A stretch of DNA of 53,959 bases from Thalassovita litoralis (lineage in GTDB: Bacteria; Pseudomonadota; Alphaproteobacteria; Rhodobacterales; Rhodobacteraceae). Every line of letters starts with the position of its first letter. Position 1 is the first letter of the stretch. Both the position numbers and the translations under genes were made by a program. The DNA is taken from NCBI RefSeq assembly GCF_900182725.1, contig NZ_FXTO01000023.1, positions 1-53,959 of the forward strand, written 5' to 3'. Of the stretch, positions 1-7,802 are shown in pieces. Below the pieces are notes generated by a model. The model worked only from the letters and a program-made list of their open reading frames with translations, had not been told where the DNA came from and ran no database searches.

Positions 1-99
1 GGCGGCGGGTCGCCACCCGATATGACCGCTGCCCCGAAGTCTTCCTCTCGGCCATCGCTCTCGCCGCAACAGTCATGTTTTGGTTATGAGTCCTGAGCC
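1..99 (+). mobile_element. IS5-type insertion sequence, terminal 99 bp
   Basis: The first 99 bases are the 3' end of an insertion sequence, ending in GAGTCCTGAGCC and followed by TA. The same 99 bases plus TA recur as the exact reverse complement at 53859-53959, and the match stops at position 102. The fragment codes the last 28 residues of a DDE transposase. The TA dinucleotide at both junctions fits the short TA target duplication of IS5-family (IS427-like) elements. The family is assigned from the protein C-terminus and is not certain. Confidence 0.75.
3..89 (+). pseudogene. IS5-family transposase, C-terminal fragment
   Basis: Frame 3 is open from the window edge and codes 28 residues ending ATRYDRC...ALAATVMFWL before a TGA at 87-89. 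This tail, with an ATRYDR motif and a hydrophobic SAIALAATV(I/M)FWL end, is typical of IS5-family DDE transposases of alphaproteobacteria. The rest of the gene lies outside the window, so activity cannot be judged. An identical fragment lies at the other end on the opposite strand. Confidence 0.75.
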
Positions 100-246
100 T
101 AGGGTCAGCACGCGTTCGAAGCAGGTAATCGCTTCCTCGTGATTGAAACCGTATTGCCAAACTAATCCCCTATCGAACCAGACTTGCGCTTCGGCAGAGG
201 TATTGTTCAACGGGCGCCCAAACGAACCGAGATTGAAATAAGTCAT
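73..246 (-). pseudogene. TPR-repeat protein, N-terminal fragment cut by the IS
   Basis: Reading leftwards from ATG at 246-244, 49 codons (to 100) precede the IS junction; the frame then runs 8 codons into the element and stops at TGA 75-73. The peptide has the pattern NLGSFGRP...AEAQVWFDRGL followed by a helix GFNHEEAITCFERVLTL. This is the start of a conserved family of roughly 500-residue tetratricopeptide proteins, in which a WFDRGL...YGFNHEEA motif opens the first repeat. Everything after about residue 48 is missing, so the gene is very probably inactivated by the IS insertion. The family assignment rests on motif recognition only. Confidence 0.65.
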
Positions 247-601
247 CACGATAACTCATCCCTCTGTTGAAGGCCAAATCATGAATTGAGAATACATTAA
301 AATGCCTAACCGAGATAGATGCGGTGCAGGTCAGGCTGGCATTTCCGGTGGGAACGATCCTGCGGAACGCCATGTTTGCGGCGCGGCGTATGGTTTCGCC
401 GTCAAGGCACAACAGTACTGACGCCAAATTATCTGGCGGGGTGCGAGGGCATAAATAACATGTTTTCCGTGCATTACGCGGATTTATCCGGGCCGTTGTT
501 TTTCAGCAAAAAGTGGGTGGGTGAAAATCTGCATTAGATGCCCTTGAAGACGCCGATTGAAATCGTGGATGGTGTTCCGAGAGGACAAGGGAGTTGGGGA
601 A
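247..601. other. 355-bp stretch without a convincing gene
   Basis: This lies between the divergent truncated TPR gene and the acyl-CoA ligase and must hold their promoters. Short open frames on both strands have no recognisable motif or ribosome-binding site. I see no tRNA, repeat or convincing operator. Confidence 0.4.
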
Positions 602-2203
602 TTGACAGATCAAAATTTGCGTTGGGAGGCACCGCTGCGGCGGGAACGTCATTATGGGAACCGGGTTGTCGCGTGCTATCCTGACCGACCGGCGAATGTG
701 TATGCGATGTTCGCGCAGGCCGTTGCCAAATGTCCCGACAACACAGCGATCGTTTTCGGGGATCAAAGGCTGACCTATGCCATGCTGTCCGATCAGGTGG
801 CCCGCGTGGCCGCCGGGCTGGCCGCGCGCGGGCTGGGGCAGGGGGACAGGATTGCGCTGCTGCTGGGCAACGGGATTCCCTTTGTGGTGGTGGTTTATGC
901 AGCGGCGCAGATCGGCGCGGTGGCGGTCCCGCTTAGCACCCGCGACCAGCGTCCGGGGCTGCTTCATGCGCTGACCAATTCGGGAGCCAAAGCGATTGTC
1001 ACCGACGATGAATTTACCCATCTGGTGCCGGATGCCGCCGATGCCCCCGATCTGGTGATCCGTCTGTCTGTTGGCGGCGCCGACGGGTTCGAGGAATATC
1101 AGGCCTTGCTTGCCGCGCAGCCCATGATTGGCGTGGCAGAAGTGGCAGAGGAAGACCCGGCTTTTATCCTGTACACATCGGGAACGACAGGGGTTCCCAA
1201 GGGGGCCATGCTGACGGGCCTTGGGGTGGTGCATTCCGCGACGAACTTTATTCAGATCATGGATCTGGGGCCGGATGATTGCACGATCCTTGTGGTTCCG
1301 ATGAACCATGTGACGGGGCTGGTGGCGGGGATTTTGACGATCCTTCGGGCTGCGGGAACGCTGGTGGTGATGCGTGAATTCGCGGTTCAGCCTTTCCTTG
1401 AAACCGCCGCGCGCGAGGGGCTGACGTTCAGCGTTCTGGTTCCGGCCATGTATAACCTGTGCCTGCATCGCGCGACCCTTTCGGATTACGATCTGTCCGC
1501 GTGGCGGATCGGTGGGTATGGCGGTGCGCCCATGCCTGCGGCCACGATCGAACGCATGGCGGATGCCCTGCCGGGGCTGGGGCTGATGAATGTCTACGGC
1601 GCGACAGAGCTTAGCTCGCCCGCGACGGCGATGCCTGTGTCAGAAACGGCGCAACGGCGGCTGTCGGTCGGGTTGCCCGTGCCGGGGGCCGAAATTTGCG
1701 TGATGGACAACGACGGGCGCGAGTTGCCTGCCGGTGAAACCGGCGAACTGTGGATCAGGGGGGCCATGACGGTGCCGGGGTATTGGAACAACCCCGAAGC
1801 CACCGAACGCGAATTCGTTGCCGGGTTCTGGAAATCCGGGGATATGGGCATGATCGACCAACAGGGTTTCGTCCACGTTCAGGACCGCAAAAAGGATATG
1901 GTGAACCGAGGTGGTCACAAGATTTTCTCGTCCGAAGTGGAAAGCGTCCTGACCGCCTATCCCGGTGTGTTCGAGGCCGCAGTCGTGGCCAAGCCCTGCC
2001 CGATCCTTGGGGAACGCGTTCATGCTGTGCTGTCCGTGGCCGCAGGCGGGATCGACGAAGAAGGGCTGAACCAGCACTGCGCTGAACGGCTTTCGGATTA
2101 CAAATGCCCGGAAAGCTTTACCTTGCAGGAAACGCCTTTGCCGCGAAATGCGAATGGCAAGATCATGAAACGCGAAATCAGGATAGAGCTGGGATACGCC
2201 TGA
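602..2203 (+). CDS. Class I AMP-forming acyl-CoA synthetase (acid-CoA ligase)
   Basis: Member of the acyl-adenylate superfamily: it activates a carboxylic acid with ATP to an acyl-adenylate and then to the CoA thioester. The 533-residue reading carries the P-loop YTSGTTGVPKG at about 191-201, the A5 motif VYGATE, the hinge region around GDMGMIDQQGF...DRKKDM, and the catalytic C-terminal lysine (K520) in RNANGKIMKR. I chose TTG at 602 because GGGAG lies 8 bases upstream; the frame is open to TTG 557 and an ATG at 569 is also possible. It is monocistronic, followed by a hairpin at 2231-2259. The substrate is unknown. It is less like the ligases at 16399 and 25913 than those are to each other. 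Confidence 0.85.
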   Translation: MTDQNLRWEAPLRRERHYGNRVVACYPDRPANVYAMFAQAVAKCPDNTAIVFGDQRLTYAMLSDQVARVAAGLAARGLGQGDRIALLLGNGIPFVVVVYAAAQIGAVAVPLSTRDQRPGLLHALTNSGAKAIVTDDEFTHLVPDAADAPDLVIRLSVGGADGFEEYQALLAAQPMIGVAEVAEEDPAFILYTSGTTGVPKGAMLTGLGVVHSATNFIQIMDLGPDDCTILVVPMNHVTGLVAGILTILRAAGTLVVMREFAVQPFLETAAREGLTFSVLVPAMYNLCLHRATLSDYDLSAWRIGGYGGAPMPAATIERMADALPGLGLMNVYGATELSSPATAMPVSETAQRRLSVGLPVPGAEICVMDNDGRELPAGETGELWIRGAMTVPGYWNNPEATEREFVAGFWKSGDMGMIDQQGFVHVQDRKKDMVNRGGHKIFSSEVESVLTAYPGVFEAAVVAKPCPILGERVHAVLSVAAGGIDEEGLNQHCAERLSDYKCPESFTLQETPLPRNANGKIMKREIRIELGYA

Positions 2204-2230
2204 GCAGAGTGTTTGTGATCGTGGGCTGTG

Positions 2231-2259
2231 TCGGGTGAATGCTTTTCGGATTCACCCGA
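2231..2259 (+). terminator. Perfect hairpin after the ligase gene
   Basis: A 10-bp perfect stem, TCGGGTGAAT paired with ATTCACCCGA around a 9-base loop, lies 28 bases after the ligase stop. There is no clear T-tract, so termination is plausible but not proven. Confidence 0.45.
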
Positions 2260-2384
2260 TCCGCCGCAGCAATTGCCTGCCACCCCATCCTTTCGATTGC
2301 GGACGCCTGCGGCGATGGCTCTGGTCAGGGGCGGTGTTGCGATGTAGAAGATAGCCTTCCTTGCTATTTAGTGCGTGCTGCCCG

Positions 2385-4037
2385 ATGCCTGCTGTTGATC
2401 CCAATCCCCGTAAATCCGAATTGCTGATGCCTGCCGGTTCCCTTGAACGGCTAAAGGTGGCGGTGTTGTATGGGGCGGATGCGGTGTATCTGGGCACGCC
2501 GGACATGTCGCTGCGGACGAAATCCAAATTCTCGCTGGAGGATATCAAGGAAGGCGTTGCTTTTGCCCATGCGCATGGGGTGCGGGTGTATCTGACGCTG
2601 AACCTGTTTACCCATAACAAGGACGTCCCAAAGCTGGACGCCTATCTGGGGACGCTGCGCGAAATTGGTCCCGATGGGGTGATCGTGGCCGATCCCGGCG
2701 TGTTCCATTACCTGCGTAAACACGCGCCGGAATTGCCGCTGCATGTATCCACGCAGGCGAATGTCTGTTCTTGGCTGACGGTGGATTTCTGGGCCGATCA
2801 GGGGGCCGAACTGGTGGTTCTGGCGCGTGAGGTGACATTCCCGGAAATGCAGGAAATCCGCGAAAAATGCCCCGATATACGGCTGGAAAGCTTTGTTCAC
2901 GGGGCCATGTGCATGACCTATTCGGGGCGCTGCCTGTTGTCGAACTTTCTGGCCGAACGCGGGGCCAATCAGGGCAATTGTGCTAACTCTTGCCGCTGGC
3001 AATACAAGGTCCACATGAAACTGAAGGACGGCACGATCAAGGAACTTCCCCTGTCCGAAGAAAACGCCGAACTGTTTGAATTCGTGCTGGAGGAAGGCGT
3101 GCGCCCCGGTGAATTCATGCCCATCGAAGAAGACATGCGCGGGTCGTATATCCTGAATTCCAAGGATATGTGCCTGATGCCGAAACTGGATGATCTGCTG
3201 CGTGCGGGTATCGACAGCCTGAAGGTCGAAGGCCGCAACAAAAGCCCCTATTATGTGGCGACGGTGGCGCGGGCCTATCGGCGGGCGATTGACGCGTGGT
3301 ATGCCGATCCCGAAGGCTGGGATGCCACGACCTATATGCAGGAATTGGATGCGGCCACGAACCGGGGCTATACGATTGCCTTTCATCAGGGGCGGTTGCA
3401 GAATTTCGCGCACGGGTATGAACACACCAAGGCGATGGCCCCGTGGGAATTCGCGGGTATCATCGAAGAAACGCACGAGGACGGGTTGGTGCTGGCGGTG
3501 AAAAACCAGCTAGAGGCAGGCGAGGTGCTGGAATTCCTGCCGCCCGATCCCTTGGCCGAGCCGGTGCTGCTGCGCCTGTATGCGTTCCAGATTGGTGGTG
3601 AACAGCGCGACGCGGCCTTTGGCAGTCGTCAGGACCGGGTGTTTATTCCCTATAGCGCTTTTGACCGCGAAACACCGGATTCCGTGCGCCGTCGGTTCCC
3701 GCCCTATACCATCGTGCGCAAGGAATCCCTGCTGGCCGAAGACGAATGGCGTCGCCTGAAGCTGGATAAGACCGCGCAGAAGATCGAACTGGGGCAGGTG
3801 GGGCGCGAAACGGCCTATCGCCGACAGACTCGCTTGCTGCAAGAAGCGATCGGCGACGAAACAATGGAAAAACGTGCCCGCACATCGCGCAAGGGGGCCG
3901 AAGGCTGCTGTGGGCGTGGCTGCAACGGGTGCCTGATGTTCTGGAATGACCCCGAGTATGCCAAGGCCCGCGCCTTGCTGGCGCAAAAGAAACCGGGACA
4001 GTTGTTGGACCGCGACATGCGCGAAGAAAGCGCCTGA
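2385..4037 (+). CDS. U32 peptidase-family protein (RlhA/TrhP-like RNA hydroxylation factor)
   Basis: The 550-residue protein opens with LLMPAGSLERLKVAVLYGAD and contains the U32 signature ESFVHGAMCMTYSGRC at about 168-183. Cysteines 176, 183, 199 and 203 are placed as in family members proposed to bind an iron-sulfur centre. Although named peptidases, characterised bacterial members (RlhA/YdcP, TrhP/YegQ) act in prephenate-dependent hydroxylation of 23S rRNA or tRNA. The C-terminal tail has an extra cysteine cluster CCGRGCNGC. Length and the long C-terminal domain fit RlhA-like better than the short UbiU/UbiV types; which RNA it serves cannot be told. ATG 2385 is preferred over in-frame TTG 2361 because homology begins just after it. 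It is a housekeeping-type gene among catabolic ones. Confidence 0.8.
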   Translation: MPAVDPNPRKSELLMPAGSLERLKVAVLYGADAVYLGTPDMSLRTKSKFSLEDIKEGVAFAHAHGVRVYLTLNLFTHNKDVPKLDAYLGTLREIGPDGVIVADPGVFHYLRKHAPELPLHVSTQANVCSWLTVDFWADQGAELVVLAREVTFPEMQEIREKCPDIRLESFVHGAMCMTYSGRCLLSNFLAERGANQGNCANSCRWQYKVHMKLKDGTIKELPLSEENAELFEFVLEEGVRPGEFMPIEEDMRGSYILNSKDMCLMPKLDDLLRAGIDSLKVEGRNKSPYYVATVARAYRRAIDAWYADPEGWDATTYMQELDAATNRGYTIAFHQGRLQNFAHGYEHTKAMAPWEFAGIIEETHEDGLVLAVKNQLEAGEVLEFLPPDPLAEPVLLRLYAFQIGGEQRDAAFGSRQDRVFIPYSAFDRETPDSVRRRFPPYTIVRKESLLAEDEWRRLKLDKTAQKIELGQVGRETAYRRQTRLLQEAIGDETMEKRARTSRKGAEGCCGRGCNGCLMFWNDPEYAKARALLAQKKPGQLLDRDMREESA

Positions 4038-4225
4038 ATCGCGTGCCGCCTTGATGTGTTGCTCGGCGGCTCCCCCAAATCTGTGGTTCCGGTTTTGGGC
4101 GGGCTGGTCTTGATGATGACCGGTCTGGTGGCATGGTTGCCCTTTGCGTGGGGTTCGGGCAGTAGACCGGCGCCATCGGGGATATGATTGAGGGGCGATC
4201 CAGTTTTGCCTAGCAATATATATTT

Positions 4226-4271
4226 TTGATAGGCATAGTTGTGCCAAGCATTAATGGAAATTGATAGGCAT
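4226..4271 (+). promoter_or_regulatory. Direct repeat TTGATAGGCAT, 35-bp period
   Basis: TTGATAGGCAT occurs at 4226-4236 and again at 4261-4271, the second copy overlapping the probable start codon of the nucleotidyltransferase gene. Just upstream GCCTA (4208-4212) faces TAGGC (4230-4234) across an AT-rich tract containing TATATAT. This could be promoter plus operator. No regulator gene is adjacent. Confidence 0.35.
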
Positions 4272-5286
4272 GATCCCCCTGAGCAGCATCGCGATGAGCG
4301 CCTATACCGATCTGGTCCGGCTTTTGCGGGACGAGGCCGCAGCCGGTATCAAGGGCAAACCCATCCTGAAACAGCGTGGGAAACGGGGGTATTGGTACGC
4401 CGCGCGCCGGGTCGGGTCCGAAATGAAATTCTTCTATATCGGGGAAGATACGGATGAAACGCAGGCGCGGATTAACCGGATCGAGGAATTGCGCGCCACC
4501 GCCAAAGCCCGGCAGTCCGAACGATCCCGATTGGTCCGGTTACTGCGCGCCGAGGGGATGACGCCCACCGACCGGGCCACCGGCGCGATCCTGTCGGCAA
4601 TGGCGGATGCGGGTACGTTTCGTTTGGGCGGCACGATTGTCGGAACGAATGCCTTTCGCCTGTACGAGGGCGAGCTTGGTCTTCGGCTGCCCTTGGGCGG
4701 GATGGCAAATACCGGGGATATTGATATTGCACAGTTTGAAAAACTGAGCGTCGCGCTGGAGGATCAGGTCGAACCCAGTCTGGCGGCCGCCTTTTCAGCG
4801 CTGAAGTTTGAACCTGTTCCCGGCCTGAACCCTCGACAAACCTGGCGCTGGTCGCAGGGCGGAAGCGGCCAGTTGGTTGAATTTCTGACACCGGCCTTTG
4901 GTGAAGAAACCATCCGCGATTTGCCCGCGCTGGGGGTGAATGCGCAGGCGCTGAATTTCCTGAATTTTCTGATAGCAGACCCGATTTATGCGGCGGCGCT
5001 CTATCGGTCGGGCGTTCTGGTGCAAATCCCCCGCCCCGAGCGGTACGCGATTCATAAGCTGATTGTCGCAGACCGCCGCCGGGACGGGGACGGAACCCTG
5101 AAAGCATCCAAAGATCGGGAACAGGCTGCCTTTTTGATCGAAGCGCTGGCCGAAGATCGCCCCGATGATCTGACCGAAGCATATGAAACGGCAATCGGGG
5201 TTGGCCCACGCTGGCGTGAACACATTGCAAATTCACTGAAACGGATGCCCGAAACGGCCAAGAGGCTTGGCAGCCTGAGCGGCTAA
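4270..5286 (+). CDS. GSU2403-type nucleotidyltransferase-fold protein
   Basis: The 338-residue protein has an N-terminal helical region rich in charged residues (about 60-95), then GTIVGTNAFRLYEG (121-134) and TGDIDIA (148-154), whose Asp-x-Asp pair matches the metal-binding core of a minimal nucleotidyltransferase fold. This resembles proteins annotated as GSU2403-family nucleotidyltransferase fold proteins, whose role is unknown. ATG 4270 is used; TTG 4261 and ATG 4294 are alternatives and no strong ribosome-binding site decides. It stands alone between the U32 gene and the convergent aldo/keto reductase. Such proteins are sometimes found in accessory regions, but no partner toxin or antitoxin gene is visible here. 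Confidence 0.65.
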   Translation: MIPLSSIAMSAYTDLVRLLRDEAAAGIKGKPILKQRGKRGYWYAARRVGSEMKFFYIGEDTDETQARINRIEELRATAKARQSERSRLVRLLRAEGMTPTDRATGAILSAMADAGTFRLGGTIVGTNAFRLYEGELGLRLPLGGMANTGDIDIAQFEKLSVALEDQVEPSLAAAFSALKFEPVPGLNPRQTWRWSQGGSGQLVEFLTPAFGEETIRDLPALGVNAQALNFLNFLIADPIYAAALYRSGVLVQIPRPERYAIHKLIVADRRRDGDGTLKASKDREQAAFLIEALAEDRPDDLTEAYETAIGVGPRWREHIANSLKRMPETAKRLGSLSG

Positions 5287-5408
5287 GAGCCTGACAACAC
5301 CCGAACGAAGCCCGTCTTGCCAAAACATTCGGCGCAACCCAAGACTGCCCTTGGAGGATGACAGACGGGGTAGGACCGGGGAACCGTCGTCCCCGATCCA
5401 TAAGTTTA

Positions 5409-6272
5409 TCAAATACGTCCGCCATAGACGGGGAACATGCTGGCCTCGCCATAATCCTTGATGCGGTCCACTGATTTCAGCGTTTCCATATCCGTGTCCG
5501 ATATCTGGAAATCCAGCGCAGCATTGTTGCGCATGTGATCCGGGTTGGCCGTTTTCGGAAGGGGCAAAAGACCCAGTTGCAGACAATAGCGGATACCCAG
5601 CTGAGGCACGGACACGCCGTAGCTTTCGGCGATTGCTGCGATCTGGGCATTTTTCAAAAGCTCGCCGTGGCCGACCGGGGAATAGGCTTCGACCAGCAAC
5701 CCCTTAGCTTTTGAATAGTCGATCAGATCGAACGGCGTGTTCGAGATATGCGCTAGGATCTGGTTCAGCATTGGGGCGACCGCGGCATTGTCGATAAGAT
5801 TGTCGAGATCGGCTTGCAGGAAGTTTGAAACGCCGATGGCGCGCAGCTTTCCTGCGTCATAAGCGTCTTCAAGGGCTTTCCACGCTGCAAGGTTGCCTGC
5901 GAAAAACCGATCCGCGTCGTGGAAGTTCTGCCAAGGGGTCGGGCTGTGGATGATCATCAGATCTATGTAGTCAAGCTGCATCGCGGCAAGCGAGGCATCA
6001 ATGGCTGCTTTCGCGCCTTCATAGTCCTTGATGCCAGCGTCAAGCTTGGTGGTGACGAAGATTTCGCCGCGCGGAACGCCGCAGGTGCGCACGCCTTCTC
6101 CGACGCCACGTTCGTTGCCATAGGCTTGGGCGGTGTCGATGTGGCGATAACCGATCTTGGCGGCGGCGCGGACAGCCTGTGCCGCGTCGTCGTCGGGGAT
6201 CATCCAAGTGCCAAGCCCCAGCTTTGGGATTTCGACGCCGTTGGATAGGGTATAGGTTTCATCGAGGATCAT
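5409..6272 (-). CDS. Aldo/keto reductase
   Basis: The 287-residue NAD(P)H-dependent oxidoreductase of the AKR superfamily keeps the full catalytic tetrad: D46 and Y51 in HIDTAQAYGNE, K76 in VTTKL and H109 in IIHSP. C-terminal LPLPKTANPDHMRNN is the usual nicotinamide-phosphate-binding segment. The start at ATG 6272 is backed by GGAGA 6 bases upstream. It is the second gene of a two-gene operon with the cupin (68-bp gap), divergent from a LysR regulator. Likely job is reduction of a carbonyl compound in the cytoplasm; the substrate is unknown. Confidence 0.88.
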   Translation of the reverse strand: MILDETYTLSNGVEIPKLGLGTWMIPDDDAAQAVRAAAKIGYRHIDTAQAYGNERGVGEGVRTCGVPRGEIFVTTKLDAGIKDYEGAKAAIDASLAAMQLDYIDLMIIHSPTPWQNFHDADRFFAGNLAAWKALEDAYDAGKLRAIGVSNFLQADLDNLIDNAAVAPMLNQILAHISNTPFDLIDYSKAKGLLVEAYSPVGHGELLKNAQIAAIAESYGVSVPQLGIRYCLQLGLLPLPKTANPDHMRNNAALDFQISDTDMETLKSVDRIKDYGEASMFPVYGGRI

Positions 6273-6340
6273 TGCTGTCTCCGGTATTTTGAAATTGGTT
6301 CGGTATCGTTGGGGGCGGGTTTGCCCTATGGGGGATTGGG

Positions 6341-6736
6341 TTAGCGGTTGTAGGTTTCGTCCGGGACTTTCTCCATCCAATCAACGGCCTTGCCATCGAG
6401 TACTTCCTGAATCGCCATGTGGGTCATCGCGCTGTCGGGGGCGGCACCGTGCCAGTGCTTTTCACCGGGGGCGAACCAGACCACGTCACCTGTGCGGATT
6501 TCCTCGATTGGACCGCCCCAACGCTGCACGCGGCCCGTACCGGCCATGACAACCAAGGTCTGTCCAAGCGGATGGGTGTGCCATGCGGTGCGCGCCCCCG
6601 GCTCGAACGTTACATTGGCGCCTTGCACCCGTTCCTTGTCAAAGGCGTTGAAAAGCATCTCGACCTGCACCGCGCCTGTAAACCAGTCTGTCGGTCCGGG
6701 CATGGTTGGCCGTTTTTCCGAGCGGATAATTTCCAT
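6341..6736 (-). CDS. Small manganese-type cupin, hydroxynitrile-lyase-like
   Basis: A 131-residue single-domain cupin. The metal-ligand pattern H53, H55, Q59 and H94 (in WHTHPLGQT and GEKHWHG) and the flanking segments DWFTGAV, FEPGARTAWHTH and GDVVWFAPGEKHWHGAAP closely recall the (R)-hydroxynitrile lyase cupins described from Granulicella and related bacteria. The natural role of those proteins is unsettled. ATG 6736 follows AAAGGAT. It is first gene of the operon with the aldo/keto reductase, so the pair may handle an aldehyde or ketone together. Longer in-frame starts upstream lack a ribosome-binding site. Confidence 0.8.
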   Translation of the reverse strand: MEIIRSEKRPTMPGPTDWFTGAVQVEMLFNAFDKERVQGANVTFEPGARTAWHTHPLGQTLVVMAGTGRVQRWGGPIEEIRTGDVVWFAPGEKHWHGAAPDSAMTHMAIQEVLDGKAVDWMEKVPDETYNR

Positions 6737-6787
6737 GGAATATCCTTTCCTGTTTCGCTGCATCTGCTGGCAATTTAGTGGAGATTC

Positions 6788-6803
6788 ATCTATGCAATTA
6801 GAT
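6788..6803. promoter_or_regulatory. Inverted repeat in divergent LysR/cupin promoter region
   Basis: ATCTA-TGCAAT-TAGAT is a perfect 5-bp dyad in the 104-bp space between the cupin start (6736) and the LysR start (6841). LysR-type regulators commonly bind such dyads in divergent promoters. Binding by the adjacent regulator is inferred. Confidence 0.45.
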
Positions 6804-6840
6804 GCGATAATCGACATGATCTATTGAGTTGGATTCAGTA

Positions 6841-7746
6841 ATGGCGCGTGATCAATTCAGCGAATTACGTGCATTCATCGCCGTTGTGCAGGAACGAGGC
6901 TTTGCAAAGGCTGCGACACGGCTTGGGGTTTCTGCTTCTGCGCTCAGCCACACGATCCGGAGGCTGGAAGAGCGGCTTGGATTGCGGCTGTTGTTACGCA
7001 CGACGCGTTCGGTCTCTACGACCGAGGCGGGTGAGCGTCTGTTCCACGCGATTGCACCGCATTTCGAGCAGATTCATGCTGAACTGGATGCGCTAAGCGA
7101 ATTACGGGACAAACCGTCCGGTTCGCTGCGGATCAGTTCGGGGATACATGCGGCGCAAACGATCCTGCAACCCAGATTGGCGGAATTCCTGCCGCGCTAT
7201 CAGGACATCAATGTGGAGGTGTCCATCAATGATGGTTTCGTTGATATTGTGCGCGACCATTTCGATGCCGGTGTTCGGCTGGGGGAATCCGTTAGCAAAG
7301 ACATGATCGCCGTGCGGATCGGGCCGGACTTTCGGTTTCTTGTTGTCGGTACACCGTCCTATTTTGCCCGCCGCTCGGCCCCTGAACATCCGCGGGATCT
7401 TACCAACCACCAGTGCATCAACCTGCGCATGGCTGCGGCGGGTCATCTGTATGCGTGGGAGTTTGAAAAAGATGCGCGAGCATTAGAGGTCCGGGTTGGT
7501 GGCCAGCTTGCCTATGACAGTATCATGTTGGTGGTTCAGGCCGCGCTGGATGGGCTGGGCCTTGCCTTCATTCCAGAGGATCTGGCGCAGCCTCATATCC
7601 AAGCCGGACGGCTGCAAAGCGTTCTGAACGACTGGTCCGCGCTGGTGCAAGGGTATCACCTGTATTACCCCAACCGGCAATTGGGTTCACCGGCTTTCGC
7701 CCGACTGCTGGATGCGCTGCGGTATCGGGACAAGTCGCATATCTAA
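6841..7746 (+). CDS. LysR-family transcriptional regulator
   Basis: The 301-residue protein has an N-terminal winged helix (about 5-65) with the helix-turn-helix GFAKAATRLGVSASALSHTIRRLEERLG, followed by a type 2 periplasmic-binding-like effector domain. The sequence SVSTTEAGERL after the HTH is the usual LysR continuation. ATG 6841 is preferred to TTG 6829 because the family starts a few residues before the HTH. It is divergent from the cupin and aldo/keto reductase genes, which are its probable targets. The effector is unknown. Confidence 0.9.
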   Translation: MARDQFSELRAFIAVVQERGFAKAATRLGVSASALSHTIRRLEERLGLRLLLRTTRSVSTTEAGERLFHAIAPHFEQIHAELDALSELRDKPSGSLRISSGIHAAQTILQPRLAEFLPRYQDINVEVSINDGFVDIVRDHFDAGVRLGESVSKDMIAVRIGPDFRFLVVGTPSYFARRSAPEHPRDLTNHQCINLRMAAAGHLYAWEFEKDARALEVRVGGQLAYDSIMLVVQAALDGLGLAFIPEDLAQPHIQAGRLQSVLNDWSALVQGYHLYYPNRQLGSPAFARLLDALRYRDKSHI

Positions 7747-7755
7747 ACTGGGGGC

Positions 7756-7796
7756 GCGGGGTAAGGCACAGATGCGGGTATCCGTGCCCTACCCGC
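7756..7796. terminator. Stem-loop between convergent genes
   Basis: An imperfect GC-rich stem pairs GCGGGGTAAGGCAC (7756-7769) with GTGCCCTACCCGC (7784-7796), with one bulge and one mismatch, between the stop codons of the LysR gene and the flavoprotein gene. It could serve both strands. Confidence 0.45.
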
Positions 7797-7802
7797 CGGG
7801 GA

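Noticed and set aside
503-1468. A 321-codon minus-strand frame over the acyl-CoA ligase
   Set aside because: No recognisable protein features, and the plus-strand ligase is complete.
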